From assembly GCF_000746095.1 (NCBI RefSeq), contig NZ_JQKP01000014.1, positions 1 to 64,000 on the forward strand: 64,000 nt of DNA, in the 5' to 3' direction. Below the pieces are notes generated by a model. The model did not search any database, was not told the DNA's origin, and saw only the letters and a list, made by a program, of their open reading frames with translations. The stretch comes from Ferriphaselus sp. R-1 (lineage in GTDB: Bacteria > Pseudomonadota > Gammaproteobacteria > Burkholderiales > Gallionellaceae). The position numbers were made by a program, and so were the translations under genes. Below, piece after piece: positions 50,345 to 58,475 of the stretch; position 1 is the first letter of the stretch; every line of letters begins with the position of its first letter.

Positions 50345-51247
50345 ATGAGTATCTTGGAACGCACGCATCTCGAAATCGTCCGTGCCGTCGAACAGTATGG
50401 CTCGCTGACTGCCGCCGCAGAAAAACTGCACCTCACCCAGTCCGCGCTCAGCCACACCGTGCGCAAACTGGAGGATCAACTCGGTCTTGCCATCTGGTAT
50501 CGCGAGGGACGCCGACTGCGCCCGACTCAGGCAGGCGAATACCTGTTGGCTGTCGCCAACCGCCTCTTGCCACAACTTGTCCACGCCGAGGAACGCCTCA
50601 AGCAATTCGCACAGGGCGAGCGCGGCAGCTTGCGTATCGGCATGGAATGCCACCCCTGCTACCAGTGGTTGCTGAAGATTGTCTCGCCCTACCTGGCCGC
50701 TTGGCCTGATGTGGATGTGGATGTAAAACAGAAATTTCAATTCGGCGGCATCGGCGCACTGTTCGGATATGAAATCGACATGCTGGTGACGCCCGACCCG
50801 CTCTACAAACCGGGCCTTATTTTCGAGCCTGTATTCGATTACGAGCAGGTGCTAGTCGTCGGCCTGCAGCACCCTCTGCGCAATGCCGCCTACGTGCAGC
50901 CCAGACAAATCTCCGACGAAACACTGATCACCTACCCAGTCGCCATCGAGCGACTCGATATCTACAACCTTTTTTTGACCCCTGCCGGTATCGCGCCCAA
51001 GCGTCACAAGATCATCGAGACCACCGACATCATGCTACAGATGGTCGCCAGCGGACGCGGTGTCGCCGCGCTGCCGCGCTGGCTTGTGGAAGAGCAATCC
51101 GCAAAATTCGATGTCGCGCCAGTGAAGCTTGGCCCGAAGGGCGTGGCCAAGCAAATATTTCTGGGATTCCGCGAAGCGGATGCGGAGATCGACTACCTGC
51201 GCGCTTTCGTCGCACTGGCACACACCCACCGCGACAAGCGAGAGTGA
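50345..51247 (+). CDS. metR: LysR-type regulator MetR
   Basis: A 300-residue LysR family activator that responds to homocysteine. The N-terminal HTH is GSLTAAAEKLHLTQSALSHTVRKLE. The effector domain contains ECHPCYQWLL and IGALFGYEIDMLVTPDP, typical of MetR. The start at 50345 gives MSILERTHLEIV; the longer frame from 50261 runs through the AT-rich operator region. It is the last host gene before the mobile element. Confidence 0.93.
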   Translation: MSILERTHLEIVRAVEQYGSLTAAAEKLHLTQSALSHTVRKLEDQLGLAIWYREGRRLRPTQAGEYLLAVANRLLPQLVHAEERLKQFAQGERGSLRIGMECHPCYQWLLKIVSPYLAAWPDVDVDVKQKFQFGGIGALFGYEIDMLVTPDPLYKPGLIFEPVFDYEQVLVVGLQHPLRNAAYVQPRQISDETLITYPVAIERLDIYNLFLTPAGIAPKRHKIIETTDIMLQMVASGRGVAALPRWLVEEQSAKFDVAPVKLGPKGVAKQIFLGFREADAEIDYLRAFVALAHTHRDKRE

Positions 51248-51268
51248 ACGAAACGACTCCATTCAGTT

Positions 51269-51679
51269 TCAAATGCCCGCCACTTTCCACACTAGCGGCG
51301 GGTTAACCGCCAGCTCCAGTAGCGTAATATTGTCCGGCAGCGTGTCATCTAGGATTGCCTGAATGACATATGGCGACAGCATGGTCAGATTAATCATCCG
51401 GCTGACATAGCTGTCGCCCACGCCTTCACGGGCGGCCAGTTCGCGCAAGGTTTGTACCTCACCCGACTCAAACATGGCGAGCCAGCGATGGCCGCGCGCC
51501 AGCGCCAGTTGCATGGCCGTAGGGGCAAGTGGTTTATGGGGCTTCCCCATTTCACCGTTGGGCAGCGTGATCCGCTTACACCCACCGCGTCGCCGAATCT
51601 GAATCGGAATGTTCAGCGTCAGCTTGCCATCGCTGGACGGGATGACATCGGCAGCGCCGTTGACGTTGATCGCGGTCAT
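51269..51679 (-). CDS. HTH protein downstream of the recombinase
   Basis: 136 residues, overlapping the recombinase gene as ATGA and therefore translated with it. The C-terminal half contains a ParB/KorB-like helix-turn-helix (LRELAAREGVGDSYVSRMINLTML), followed by LDDTLPDNITLLEL. Proteins of this type are often encoded beside large serine recombinases of the DUF2924 group. A role as accessory or directionality factor is an inference from position. It is the outermost gene of the element. Confidence 0.75.
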   Translation of the reverse strand: MTAINVNGAADVIPSSDGKLTLNIPIQIRRRGGCKRITLPNGEMGKPHKPLAPTAMQLALARGHRWLAMFESGEVQTLRELAAREGVGDSYVSRMINLTMLSPYVIQAILDDTLPDNITLLELAVNPPLVWKVAGI

Positions 51680-53025
51680 GCCATCACCTCTTCATCCACC
51701 TTGGCAGGTTGCAACTCCATCACCACCTGCTCGATGCCGTTGGCTCGCAGCCGCAGTTCGATGTTGGTCGGAGACACGATGACCTTTTCTACCAGCAATT
51801 TGACGATGCGCGTCTGCTCTGCCGGAAACAGTTGATCCCAGATGATGTCCAGCCGTGTCATCGCTACCGTAATCTGCGCCTCGTCGAGTTTGTCGTTGAG
51901 TGCGATGGCCTGCGGCACGATCTCACCGATCATTGTGGGCTGGCGCATGATGGCGCGCACCTGGTCGAGCACCGCTGTTTCCAGTTGATCGGCAGGCAAA
52001 CGCGGCAAGCCCGATGCACCGGCGAACTCCTTGGCATCACGTTGCGGTATGTAATATCGGTAGCGCCGCCCATTTTTCTTGGTGGTGTGCCATGGCGACA
52101 GCGCACGCCCGTCATTGCCAAACACAATTCCTTTGAGCAAATATGGCACCTTGGCACGGGTGGCGTTGCCGCGCACGCGACCATTGCTGGCCAGTATTGC
52201 CTGCACATCTTCCCACAGTTTGGCATCGACGATGGCAATGTGCTCGGCCTGATACCACTGCTCCTTGTGGCGCAGCTCGCCAAGGTAGGTCCTATTGTTG
52301 AGTAGCTTGTAGATCAGGCTTTTGTCGATCGGTTTGCCCTCGCGCACCTTGCCGTCCTGCGTCACCCACGCCTTCGAGGTCACACCATCCAGTCGCAGCT
52401 CCTTGACCAGCAGCGTGGTCGAACCGATTTCCACGAAGCGCTGGAAGATATGCCGGATCAACTTCGCTTCCTTGGCATTTTGAATGAGGCGACGGTTTTC
52501 GACATCGTAGCCCAGCGGTGGGATACCACCCATCCACATGCCCTTCTTCTTGCTGGCGGTAATCTTGTCACGGATGCGCTCGCCGGTGACCTCACGCTCG
52601 AACTGGGCGAAGGACAGCAGCACATTGAGCATCAGCCGCCCCATGCTGGTTGTGGTATTGAACTGCTGGGTGACGGAAACAAATGACACACCTTGGCGCT
52701 CGAACACCTCGACCATTCTGGAGAAATCGGAAAGGCTGCGGGTCAGGCGGTCAATTTTGTAGATCACGACCACATCGATCTTGCCCGCCTCGATGTCGGC
52801 AATCAGACGCTTCAATCCCGGACGTTCCATGTTCCCACCGGAAAATGCCGGATCGTCATAATCGTCAGCGACCGCAATCCACCCCTCGGCGCGCTGACTG
52901 GCAATATAGGCATGACCGGCATCACGTTGTGCATCGATGGAGTTGTATTCCTGATCCAGCCCTTCCTCGCTGGACTTGCGGGTATAGACCGCGCAGCGCA
53001 GGCGGCGTTTGATTGTCTCGCTCAT
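51676..53025 (-). CDS. Large serine recombinase (integrase)
   Basis: A 449-residue site-specific recombinase. The resolvase domain starts CAVYTRKSSEEG with the nucleophile at about Ser18; VVVIYKIDRLTRS and FAQFEREVTGERIRDK complete the active site. The recombinase domain (GGIPPLGYDVENRRLI, TYLGELRHK) and a C-terminal helical region follow. It most likely integrates and, with a partner, excises the element. The C-terminal zinc ribbon common in large serine integrases is not obvious. It overlaps the DUF2924 gene by ATGA. Confidence 0.93.
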   Translation of the reverse strand: MSETIKRRLRCAVYTRKSSEEGLDQEYNSIDAQRDAGHAYIASQRAEGWIAVADDYDDPAFSGGNMERPGLKRLIADIEAGKIDVVVIYKIDRLTRSLSDFSRMVEVFERQGVSFVSVTQQFNTTTSMGRLMLNVLLSFAQFEREVTGERIRDKITASKKKGMWMGGIPPLGYDVENRRLIQNAKEAKLIRHIFQRFVEIGSTTLLVKELRLDGVTSKAWVTQDGKVREGKPIDKSLIYKLLNNRTYLGELRHKEQWYQAEHIAIVDAKLWEDVQAILASNGRVRGNATRAKVPYLLKGIVFGNDGRALSPWHTTKKNGRRYRYYIPQRDAKEFAGASGLPRLPADQLETAVLDQVRAIMRQPTMIGEIVPQAIALNDKLDEAQITVAMTRLDIIWDQLFPAEQTRIVKLLVEKVIVSPTNIELRLRANGIEQVVMELQPAKVDEEVMA

Positions 53026-53519
53026 TTACGCGCTCCCTTCTTCGACTTCTTCGCGGGTTGATTTTGACGGAGGCCGAAAAACAACGGACCCGACCAACGT
53101 GTGCCGGTGATCTCACGAGCAATAATGGACAGGCTGCCGTATCGCCTGCCCTCATACTCATACTGCCCATCGGCTTCGACGACCACGCGATGTTCGACAT
53201 CCTGATATAGCCGGGTCAGCACGGTTCCGACTGATGGCAGATAATCCTTACTGCGCGCTATCACCTTGCCCCGTTCCATTAATGTTTCTATACGGCGCTT
53301 GTTGCTCTCCAGCAGGTTGCGATCCACCTTGCGGAACTCGACGATCTGTAATTTGTAGGCGATGCGCCGTTCCAGGAACTGTCGGTTATGAGTTGGCGTG
53401 TCGCCGCCGAACAGGCGCTTCCACAGAGCCTTGATCTCGGCCATATTCATCTGCGGCAACTGGGAGATTTGCGCAACGACCGATGGCGGCGTGGTGAATA
53501 GGGTAGTTCTTGCGATCAT
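53022..53519 (-). CDS. DUF2924 protein
   Basis: 165 residues with the DUF2924 pattern: QMNMAEIKALWKRLFGG in the N-terminal half and YEYEGRRYGSLSIIAREITGT followed by RWSGPLFFGL at the end, then a Lys-rich tail. The family nearly always sits beside this class of serine recombinase. Its function is unknown, and DNA binding is suggested by the basic C terminus. Confidence 0.85.
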   Translation of the reverse strand: MIARTTLFTTPPSVVAQISQLPQMNMAEIKALWKRLFGGDTPTHNRQFLERRIAYKLQIVEFRKVDRNLLESNKRRIETLMERGKVIARSKDYLPSVGTVLTRLYQDVEHRVVVEADGQYEYEGRRYGSLSIIAREITGTRWSGPLFFGLRQNQPAKKSKKGARK

Positions 53520-53521
53520 TT

Positions 53522-53734
53522 TTATTCCTTATTTCTCTGGTTGTTGGAGACCCCATGAACGCTTCGTCCGGGCGGAATAGCAAGTTCAAACTCGCTCTCT
53601 AATTCCATGGTTTCTGGTTGACGCGATCTTGGCTCACGCATGCGTGCAATGCCGCGTGCCAGCAACGTGGCGACCTCCTGCCTGCGCTGTTCCGAGGTCA
53701 TCCGGTCGGGTGGGGTTTGGTTCACATCCATCAT
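53522..53734 (-). CDS. Small conserved protein of the integration module
   Basis: 70 residues; two adjacent ATG codons follow AGGAG at a good distance, so 53734 is chosen over a TTG at 53758. It contains MTSEQRRQEVATLLARGIARM, a predicted amphipathic helix seen in small proteins beside DUF2924 genes. Two bases separate it from the DUF2924 gene. It is first in the leftward integration operon and diverges from the repressor gene. Confidence 0.65.
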   Translation of the reverse strand: MMDVNQTPPDRMTSEQRRQEVATLLARGIARMREPRSRQPETMELESEFELAIPPGRSVHGVSNNQRNKE

Positions 53735-53883
53735 TGGTATCACTCCTGTTCTGTCCAACTGTTTTGATGCAGAAATTGTGCAACGACAGAGGCTGAAATC
53801 CGGCTAGGGAGTTTCAAACAGCTACGAACGGATGCGGGCTATTGCGAAAAAGATATGAAAATTTTTTACTGAGATGATTATTT

Positions 53884-53912
53884 TTGACGAGAGAACGCCC
53901 GTTCTCTACAAT
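53884..53912 (+). promoter_or_regulatory. Promoter and operator of the LexA-like gene
   Basis: TTGACG (53884-53889) and TACAAT (53907-53912) are 17 bases apart. A perfect 18-bp palindrome AGAGAACGCCCGTTCTCT (53890-53907) occupies that spacer completely. Its core, GAAC-N4-GTTC, matches the Gram-positive type of LexA box rather than the CTGT-N8-ACAG of most proteobacteria. The ATG at 53920 lies eight bases past the -10, so the transcript is predicted to be leaderless or nearly so. Repressor bound here would block RNA polymerase directly. Confidence 0.85.
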
Positions 53913-53919
53913 ATCACCC

Positions 53920-54519
53920 ATGAAAACTGCCAAGCAAAATTCGACCAACGACCGGGAGCATTTGGCTCGACTACAGGCGTACTACGCCGAGTATCGGACC
54001 TTCCCGTCCTATGCCCGGCTGATGGAGATATTGGGGTTTGCCTCCAAATCCGCCATCAAGAAGGTACTGGAACGGCTCGAAGCGGCAGGAATGCTGGAGC
54101 GCACGCCGGATGGTGACTGGGCACCGAGTGACAGTTTCTTCGAGCGCACGATTGCCAGCCAGCCGGTTCCGGCAGGTTCGCCGGTCGCCGTATCAGACGA
54201 GACCTGCGAGCAGGTCATGCTGGATCGCTTCCTGATCGAAAAACCGGCGCAAACCGTCATCATTCGTGTCAAGGGTGAGTCGATGATCGACGCAGGCATC
54301 CACAGTGGCGATCTGGCCATCGTGGAGCGCCGAACTCACGCCCAGCCCGGTGAATTGGTGGTCGGCATCGTCGATGACGAGTTCACACTCAAAACGCTCG
54401 GGCGAGACAAGGAAGGTTTTCATCTGATTCCAGCCAATCCGGATTTCTCAATCATCCGGCCACAGGGAAAACTGGAAATTTTTGGGGTCGTTGTCGGCCT
54501 GGTGCGCAAATATTCGTAA
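53920..54519 (+). CDS. LexA-type self-cleaving repressor
   Basis: 199 residues. The N-terminal winged helix (TFPSYARLMEILGFASKSAIKKVLERLEAAGML) is LexA-like. The C-terminal S24 peptidase domain has Ser121 in KGESMIDAGI and Lys158 in DDEFTLKTL, with a cleavage site Ala85-Gly86 in QPVPAGSP. All parts needed for RecA-stimulated self-cleavage are present. It is expected to repress its own promoter through the 53890 palindrome and release it on DNA damage. It leads two unrecognised genes, 15 bases downstream. Confidence 0.93.
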   Translation: MKTAKQNSTNDREHLARLQAYYAEYRTFPSYARLMEILGFASKSAIKKVLERLEAAGMLERTPDGDWAPSDSFFERTIASQPVPAGSPVAVSDETCEQVMLDRFLIEKPAQTVIIRVKGESMIDAGIHSGDLAIVERRTHAQPGELVVGIVDDEFTLKTLGRDKEGFHLIPANPDFSIIRPQGKLEIFGVVVGLVRKYS

Positions 54520-54534
54520 AGGAAAACCCCATAC

Positions 54535-55776
54535 ATGAAAATCTTCAACCCACGCCATTTCCTCCGGCACATCTCGATGCCGACGCTACGCGAGTTCACC
54601 ACAGCGCATGTTCTATATGCCCGATTGAATATCGACTGGGAACAGCCACCCGAAACCCTGCCCACACAACTGGCTGATGCGGTCGAGGCACTGGATGCGT
54701 CGCTGCCCAATTCAGACCTACCTGCCGCCGAACGTGAGGCAATCGGCCACGACATCCATATCTGGTACGACGATCTGCGCCGTGCGCACATGATGTCGAA
54801 CGGTCTGGCGATCAAAGAATTTCAGGTGGCGTGCAATGGTGATGTCGAGATGGAAGCCGCCTTCGACTCACGTGACGAACGTGAAAAAGCCCTCTGGATG
54901 ATGGCATTTCGTGACAAGGCATTTCGCGATGCCGAACTGCACATCGCGTTTCAGGCCAAAACCAACGGCAAGTATTGGAAGAAACACCGCATCCAGCCGG
55001 GCCTCGATCCAACCCGCGATCGCGCTAAACTGGAAGCCTTCTGTCATGAAGTCGCCAAGCTCTACAAAAAGGTCGGTGCGGGTGATGGTACCCACATCGA
55101 GATCAGTGAACGCGCCGCCGATGGCAGCATCCAGTTGGCCATCTATGTCGAAGGTCCGGTGACAGCCATTGCCCATTTTAGCGAGAACCATTTCAAGCGC
55201 ATCACCACCCGCATCGCACTGGAAACTGCGCTGGTCTACCACCCCGACTCCGGGTTTGTGGAAACGATCGTCAAAGGTGGGGCTGCCAACCATACTGCCG
55301 TCCTCCAGTTGTTCGGCAAGCATGTGGTCGAGAAGGAAATCGCGCCCGAGGCGATCGAGAAGGCACGATTCAAACTCAATGCCCTACGTGACGGCATGCT
55401 GGAACCATTCGACGATTGGTCGGTTCACGGAGTCGAAAAGGTTCGGCTACGCCGCGCACGTTTCAGCCCCAATGGTAGCACCGGCATTTCCTTCGAGGTC
55501 GAAGCTCCACCAGCCAAGGATCAGGACGATGCCATCAAGCTCGCGCTCGAGAATCTCAAAATCCAGCACACCTTCGAAGCCGAATACAACCTGATCCGTG
55601 CCTGCCTCATGGTTTACCCGCTGACCTCGGCAGATCAGAAAACCACGCATTTCAGCTTCGACGTGAGTTCGACCGGATCGTCCACCATCAAAAATTTATC
55701 CGCGCACAATCAGCAGATCGCCAACATCGTCTTGCAGGCGCTGAATGTCATCGAGGCCGACGAGGTGCCTGCATGA
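54535..55776 (+). CDS. Unrecognised 413-residue protein in the LexA operon
   Basis: I do not recognise a domain. No signal peptide or membrane helix is visible. The N terminus (FLRHISMPTLREFTTAHVLYARLNIDW) looks helical; the middle is mixed with several acidic and histidine residues (YHPDSGFVETIVKGGAANHTAVLQLFGKHVVEKEI). The C-terminal third has alternating beta-like segments ending in STIKNLSAHNQQIANIVLQAL. It is preceded by AAAGGA, 15 bases after the repressor gene, and overlaps the next gene by ATGA, so all three are one transcription unit. Confidence 0.85.
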   Translation: MKIFNPRHFLRHISMPTLREFTTAHVLYARLNIDWEQPPETLPTQLADAVEALDASLPNSDLPAAEREAIGHDIHIWYDDLRRAHMMSNGLAIKEFQVACNGDVEMEAAFDSRDEREKALWMMAFRDKAFRDAELHIAFQAKTNGKYWKKHRIQPGLDPTRDRAKLEAFCHEVAKLYKKVGAGDGTHIEISERAADGSIQLAIYVEGPVTAIAHFSENHFKRITTRIALETALVYHPDSGFVETIVKGGAANHTAVLQLFGKHVVEKEIAPEAIEKARFKLNALRDGMLEPFDDWSVHGVEKVRLRRARFSPNGSTGISFEVEAPPAKDQDDAIKLALENLKIQHTFEAEYNLIRACLMVYPLTSADQKTTHFSFDVSSTGSSTIKNLSAHNQQIANIVLQALNVIEADEVPA

Positions 55777-56738
55777 GTCAGTCGCAGTGTGATGCCGCCG
55801 CACTCCTCTGCCGCTTGCTGGATAGCGCCAAGCCTGAAATCAATGGGCTGACGCTGTGCAGCGGCGAGCATGCCAATGCTGGACAGCAATTGCTGCGCGA
55901 ACGCGTGCTGGTGATCGGCACCCCGCTTGACTGGGTGACTTGCTCCGAGTGCGGCATCGAAATTGCGCGCGTCGTGCGCGAACTGGCGCATGACCACATC
56001 CTGCTGTTATGTCCGACATGCGGTGAGGTCAGTGCGCCGCGTCGCCTGCGCGAGACATTCAAACCCAGCCTGCCCAAACTGATAGCCGCCCTGCAGCTCG
56101 GGCTCGGCCTGTCACCCACCGGTGCAAAACCCATCGAACCGGAGATCTGCTGGCGGCTGGGCACCACCGAGCCCACTCGCGGCAAACCGGTCACATGGTA
56201 TTTCGCGCGCCACCTGCATCAGCCCAAGGTCGCGCATCACCTGCGGGAACAGATCAAACTCGACAAGACCATCCAGTCCTGCCGAATCATCACCTGCAGC
56301 GAATTGCCGTTGCCGGACGGCTCTCCCCTGACGGGACTGGATGTCGCCAACTTGGCCACACTCGCGCGCATCAGTCAGAGCAAATTTGAGTTTTTTGCAG
56401 ATCGACTGGCAGCACCTAGACCGCAAGTCCCCGAAGAAGCTATACCGGGAACATCCCTGAAATATGTGGATGCGCAGGCCAAGGTCTATATCGACGGGCA
56501 GGCCTATGACTTGGAACCACGGCACCGGTCCATTCTGCTGGCGCTGATGAACGACCTCGACCACGAGATGGACAAGGGTGCACTCAAATCAGCGTGCGGC
56601 TCGGAATCACAGCGCTTTTCCCCGAGCAAGGAGTTCGACCGAATCCCGGTTGTGTATCAGACTTTCATCCGATATCTGCGTGGTGACGAGCGCTATGCAT
56701 TGATCATTCCTGAAGAGGATCAGCACTGGCTGCACTGA
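55773..56738 (+). CDS. Zinc-ribbon protein with winged-helix C terminus
   Basis: 321 residues. Two CxxC knuckles (CSECGIEIARVV... and LLLCPTCGEV, about residues 50-80) suggest a zinc ribbon. The C-terminal 90 residues resemble an OmpR-type winged helix (YIDGQAYDLEPRHRSILLALMNDLDHEMDKGALKSAC), ending QHWLH. DNA binding is therefore likely; the function is otherwise unknown. It is the last gene before a strong terminator, and translationally coupled to ORF413. Confidence 0.8.
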   Translation: MSQSQCDAAALLCRLLDSAKPEINGLTLCSGEHANAGQQLLRERVLVIGTPLDWVTCSECGIEIARVVRELAHDHILLLCPTCGEVSAPRRLRETFKPSLPKLIAALQLGLGLSPTGAKPIEPEICWRLGTTEPTRGKPVTWYFARHLHQPKVAHHLREQIKLDKTIQSCRIITCSELPLPDGSPLTGLDVANLATLARISQSKFEFFADRLAAPRPQVPEEAIPGTSLKYVDAQAKVYIDGQAYDLEPRHRSILLALMNDLDHEMDKGALKSACGSESQRFSPSKEFDRIPVVYQTFIRYLRGDERYALIIPEEDQHWLH

Positions 56739-56767
56739 CTCCGCTTCAATCCCCATCGTCCCCCATA

Positions 56768-56801
56768 ACCCGGCATTGGCCTCAGCCAATCCGGGTTTTT
56801 T
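56768..56801 (+). terminator. Terminator of the LexA-ORF413-ORF321 operon
   Basis: Stem ACCCGG plus ATTGGC pairs with GCCAAT plus CCGGGT (one bulged C) around CTCA, followed by T5-6. It lies 29 bases after the ORF321 stop and closes the operon before the next control region. Confidence 0.9.
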
Positions 56802-56824
56802 GTTATCTGTTCGCACGAATCGAG

Positions 56825-56916
56825 TTTGAGGAACGATTCCGAGGAATCTGCGGAATGGTTTGAGGAATCTCGCTTGAGAAATTCGCTTTACCGGTTGGCG
56901 GTACTCGTCGAGTACC
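56825..56916 (+). promoter_or_regulatory. Control region of the rightward replication operon
   Basis: Contains two direct copies of TTTGAGGAA (56825-56833 and 56859-56867), three GGAAT blocks, a 14-base palindrome GATTCC-GA-GGAATC (56835-56848) and a 17-base palindrome GGTACTCG-T-CGAGTACC (56900-56916). No good -35/-10 pair is visible, so the promoter may need an activator. The AlpA-like gene begins 37 bases further on. Confidence 0.6.
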
Positions 56917-56953
56917 CGAATCCGGTGACATCGAAACCATCAAGGAGACTCAA

Positions 56954-57172
56954 ATGCAGCAACAAGTCAGACACCTCAATCAAGGTGAACTCGCCACGCG
57001 CTGGGATTGCAGCGAAGCATCACTCGAGCGTTGGCGCTCCGAGGGCATCGGCCCCGTGTTCATGAAACTGCACGGTCGCGTGCTCTATCGCATCGAGGAT
57101 ATCGAAAGCTACGAGCAGCAATGCCTGCGCAGCGGCACCTCGAAACCGCTGGTCACGGGAGGTGCAGCATGA
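56954..57172 (+). CDS. AlpA/MerR-like HTH regulator or excisionase
   Basis: 72 residues with a single winged-helix DNA-binding domain (LNQGELATRWDCSEASLERWRSEGIGPVFMKLHGRVLYRIEDIESYEQQC), the HTH_17/AlpA type that covers phage regulators and excisionases. AAGGAG lies six bases upstream of the ATG. It is first in the operon, and overlaps the next gene by ATGA. It may autoregulate through the palindromes upstream or direct excision with the serine recombinase. Confidence 0.88.
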   Translation: MQQQVRHLNQGELATRWDCSEASLERWRSEGIGPVFMKLHGRVLYRIEDIESYEQQCLRSGTSKPLVTGGAA

Positions 57173-57654
57173 GCCACCTCACCCTCACGCCTTCCACGCT
57201 GCCGGACCTGTCAGTCAGCCAACTGGCGGCCCTGTCGCAACAGGAATTGCAAGAATTCGACATCTCGCTGGCGCTGCTCGCGACCTGGGTGAAGTTGTCC
57301 CGTGATCGCCTCAACACCGCACTTGAACAACGCTATGGCGAACAGGCGCGTAGTGCTCTGTTGGAATCGGGACGCGATTTCGGTGTGACGCATCTGTCCG
57401 ATGGTCAGCTGCGTGTGACCTACGAGTTGCCCAAGCGCGTGTCGTGGGATCAGGCGCAACTCTCCAAGATTGCCGAACGCATCGTTGCTGCCGGAGATCG
57501 CATTCAGGATTACATGGATGTCGACCTATCGGTTTCAGAGTCGCGTTTCAACAACTGGCCGCCCGCACTCAAGGAACAGTTTTCCGCCGCACGCACCGTG
57601 AAGCCCGGCAAACCTGCCTTCCGTCTGGCACGCGTCGAGGGAGAATCAGCATGA
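57169..57654 (+). CDS. Conserved phage-type protein of unknown function
   Basis: 161 residues, mostly helical, starting at the ATGA overlap with the regulator gene. Features: SVSQLAALSQQELQEFDISLALLATWVKLSRDRLNTALEQRYG and a later basic segment RVTYELPKRVSWDQAQLSKIAERI. I do not assign a family. Its position directly ahead of the P-loop ATPase suggests a role in recombination or replication. Confidence 0.75.
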   Translation: MSHLTLTPSTLPDLSVSQLAALSQQELQEFDISLALLATWVKLSRDRLNTALEQRYGEQARSALLESGRDFGVTHLSDGQLRVTYELPKRVSWDQAQLSKIAERIVAAGDRIQDYMDVDLSVSESRFNNWPPALKEQFSAARTVKPGKPAFRLARVEGESA

Positions 57655-58472
57655 GCGGACTTCCCATCATCTCTGCCGAACAACGTCGCGCAGAAAAGCG
57701 TGGCGTGAAGATGGCCTTGCTCGGTAAGAGCGGACTTGGCAAAACCTCCCAGCTCAAAACGCTGGGCATCGACAACACGCTGTTCATCGATCTGGAAGCG
57801 GGCGATCTGGCTGTTGCCGACTGGTCAGGCGACACCATCCGTCCGCGCACCTGGCCCGAGTTTCGCGATCTGGCGGTGTTTCTGGCTGGCCCCAATCCGG
57901 CACTGCCCGCCGAGTTGCCTTTCTCGCAGGCGCACTTCGATCACGTGTGTCAGCAGTACGGTGACCCGGCCAGTCTGGCCAAGTATCAAACCTATTTCTG
58001 CGACTCGATCACCGCCCTGTCACGCCTGTGCTTTACCTGGGCCAAGAGCCAGCCTGCGGCAATTTCGGAGCGCTCCGGCAAGCCGGACAGCCGGGGTGCC
58101 TACGGCTTGCTCGGACAGGAAATGATCACCGCACTCACTCACCTGCAGCACGCACGCGGCAAAAACGTGGTGTTCGTCGCCATCCTCGACGAGAAGATCG
58201 ACGACTTCAACCGCAAGGTGTTCATGCCGCAGATTGAGGGTTCCAAGACCTCGCTCGAACTGCCCGGCATCGTCGATGAGGTCGTGACGCTTGCCGAACT
58301 CAAAGCGGATGACGGCAGCAGTTATCGCGCCTTCGTCTGCCACACGCTCAATCCATGGGGCTTCCCTGCCAAGGACCGGTCTGGCCGTCTGTCCATGCAG
58401 GAAGAACCGCATCTCGGACGACTGATCGCCAAGTGCGCAGCCGCCACCACACCTCAATCTGACAAGGAGTAA
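57651..58472 (+). CDS. Phage RecA/Sak4-like P-loop ATPase
   Basis: 273 residues of the AAA_24/Sak4-like group of phage recombination ATPases. Walker A GKSGLGKT is at residues 25-32, with NTLFIDLEAGDLAV after it and a Walker B-like NVVFVAILDEKID. The start is ATG at 57651, overlapping the previous stop. With the next gene, the Fe-S nuclease and a resolvase it forms a plausible recombination module, possibly single-strand annealing. Confidence 0.85.
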   Translation: MSGLPIISAEQRRAEKRGVKMALLGKSGLGKTSQLKTLGIDNTLFIDLEAGDLAVADWSGDTIRPRTWPEFRDLAVFLAGPNPALPAELPFSQAHFDHVCQQYGDPASLAKYQTYFCDSITALSRLCFTWAKSQPAAISERSGKPDSRGAYGLLGQEMITALTHLQHARGKNVVFVAILDEKIDDFNRKVFMPQIEGSKTSLELPGIVDEVVTLAELKADDGSSYRAFVCHTLNPWGFPAKDRSGRLSMQEEPHLGRLIAKCAAATTPQSDKE

Positions 58473-58475
58473 GCC

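Noticed and set aside
57604-57650. Longer starts for the ATPase (57444) and for the protein at 57169 (57007)
   Set aside because: Both would run deep into the preceding gene. ATGA overlaps at 57651 and 57169 match the style of this operon.
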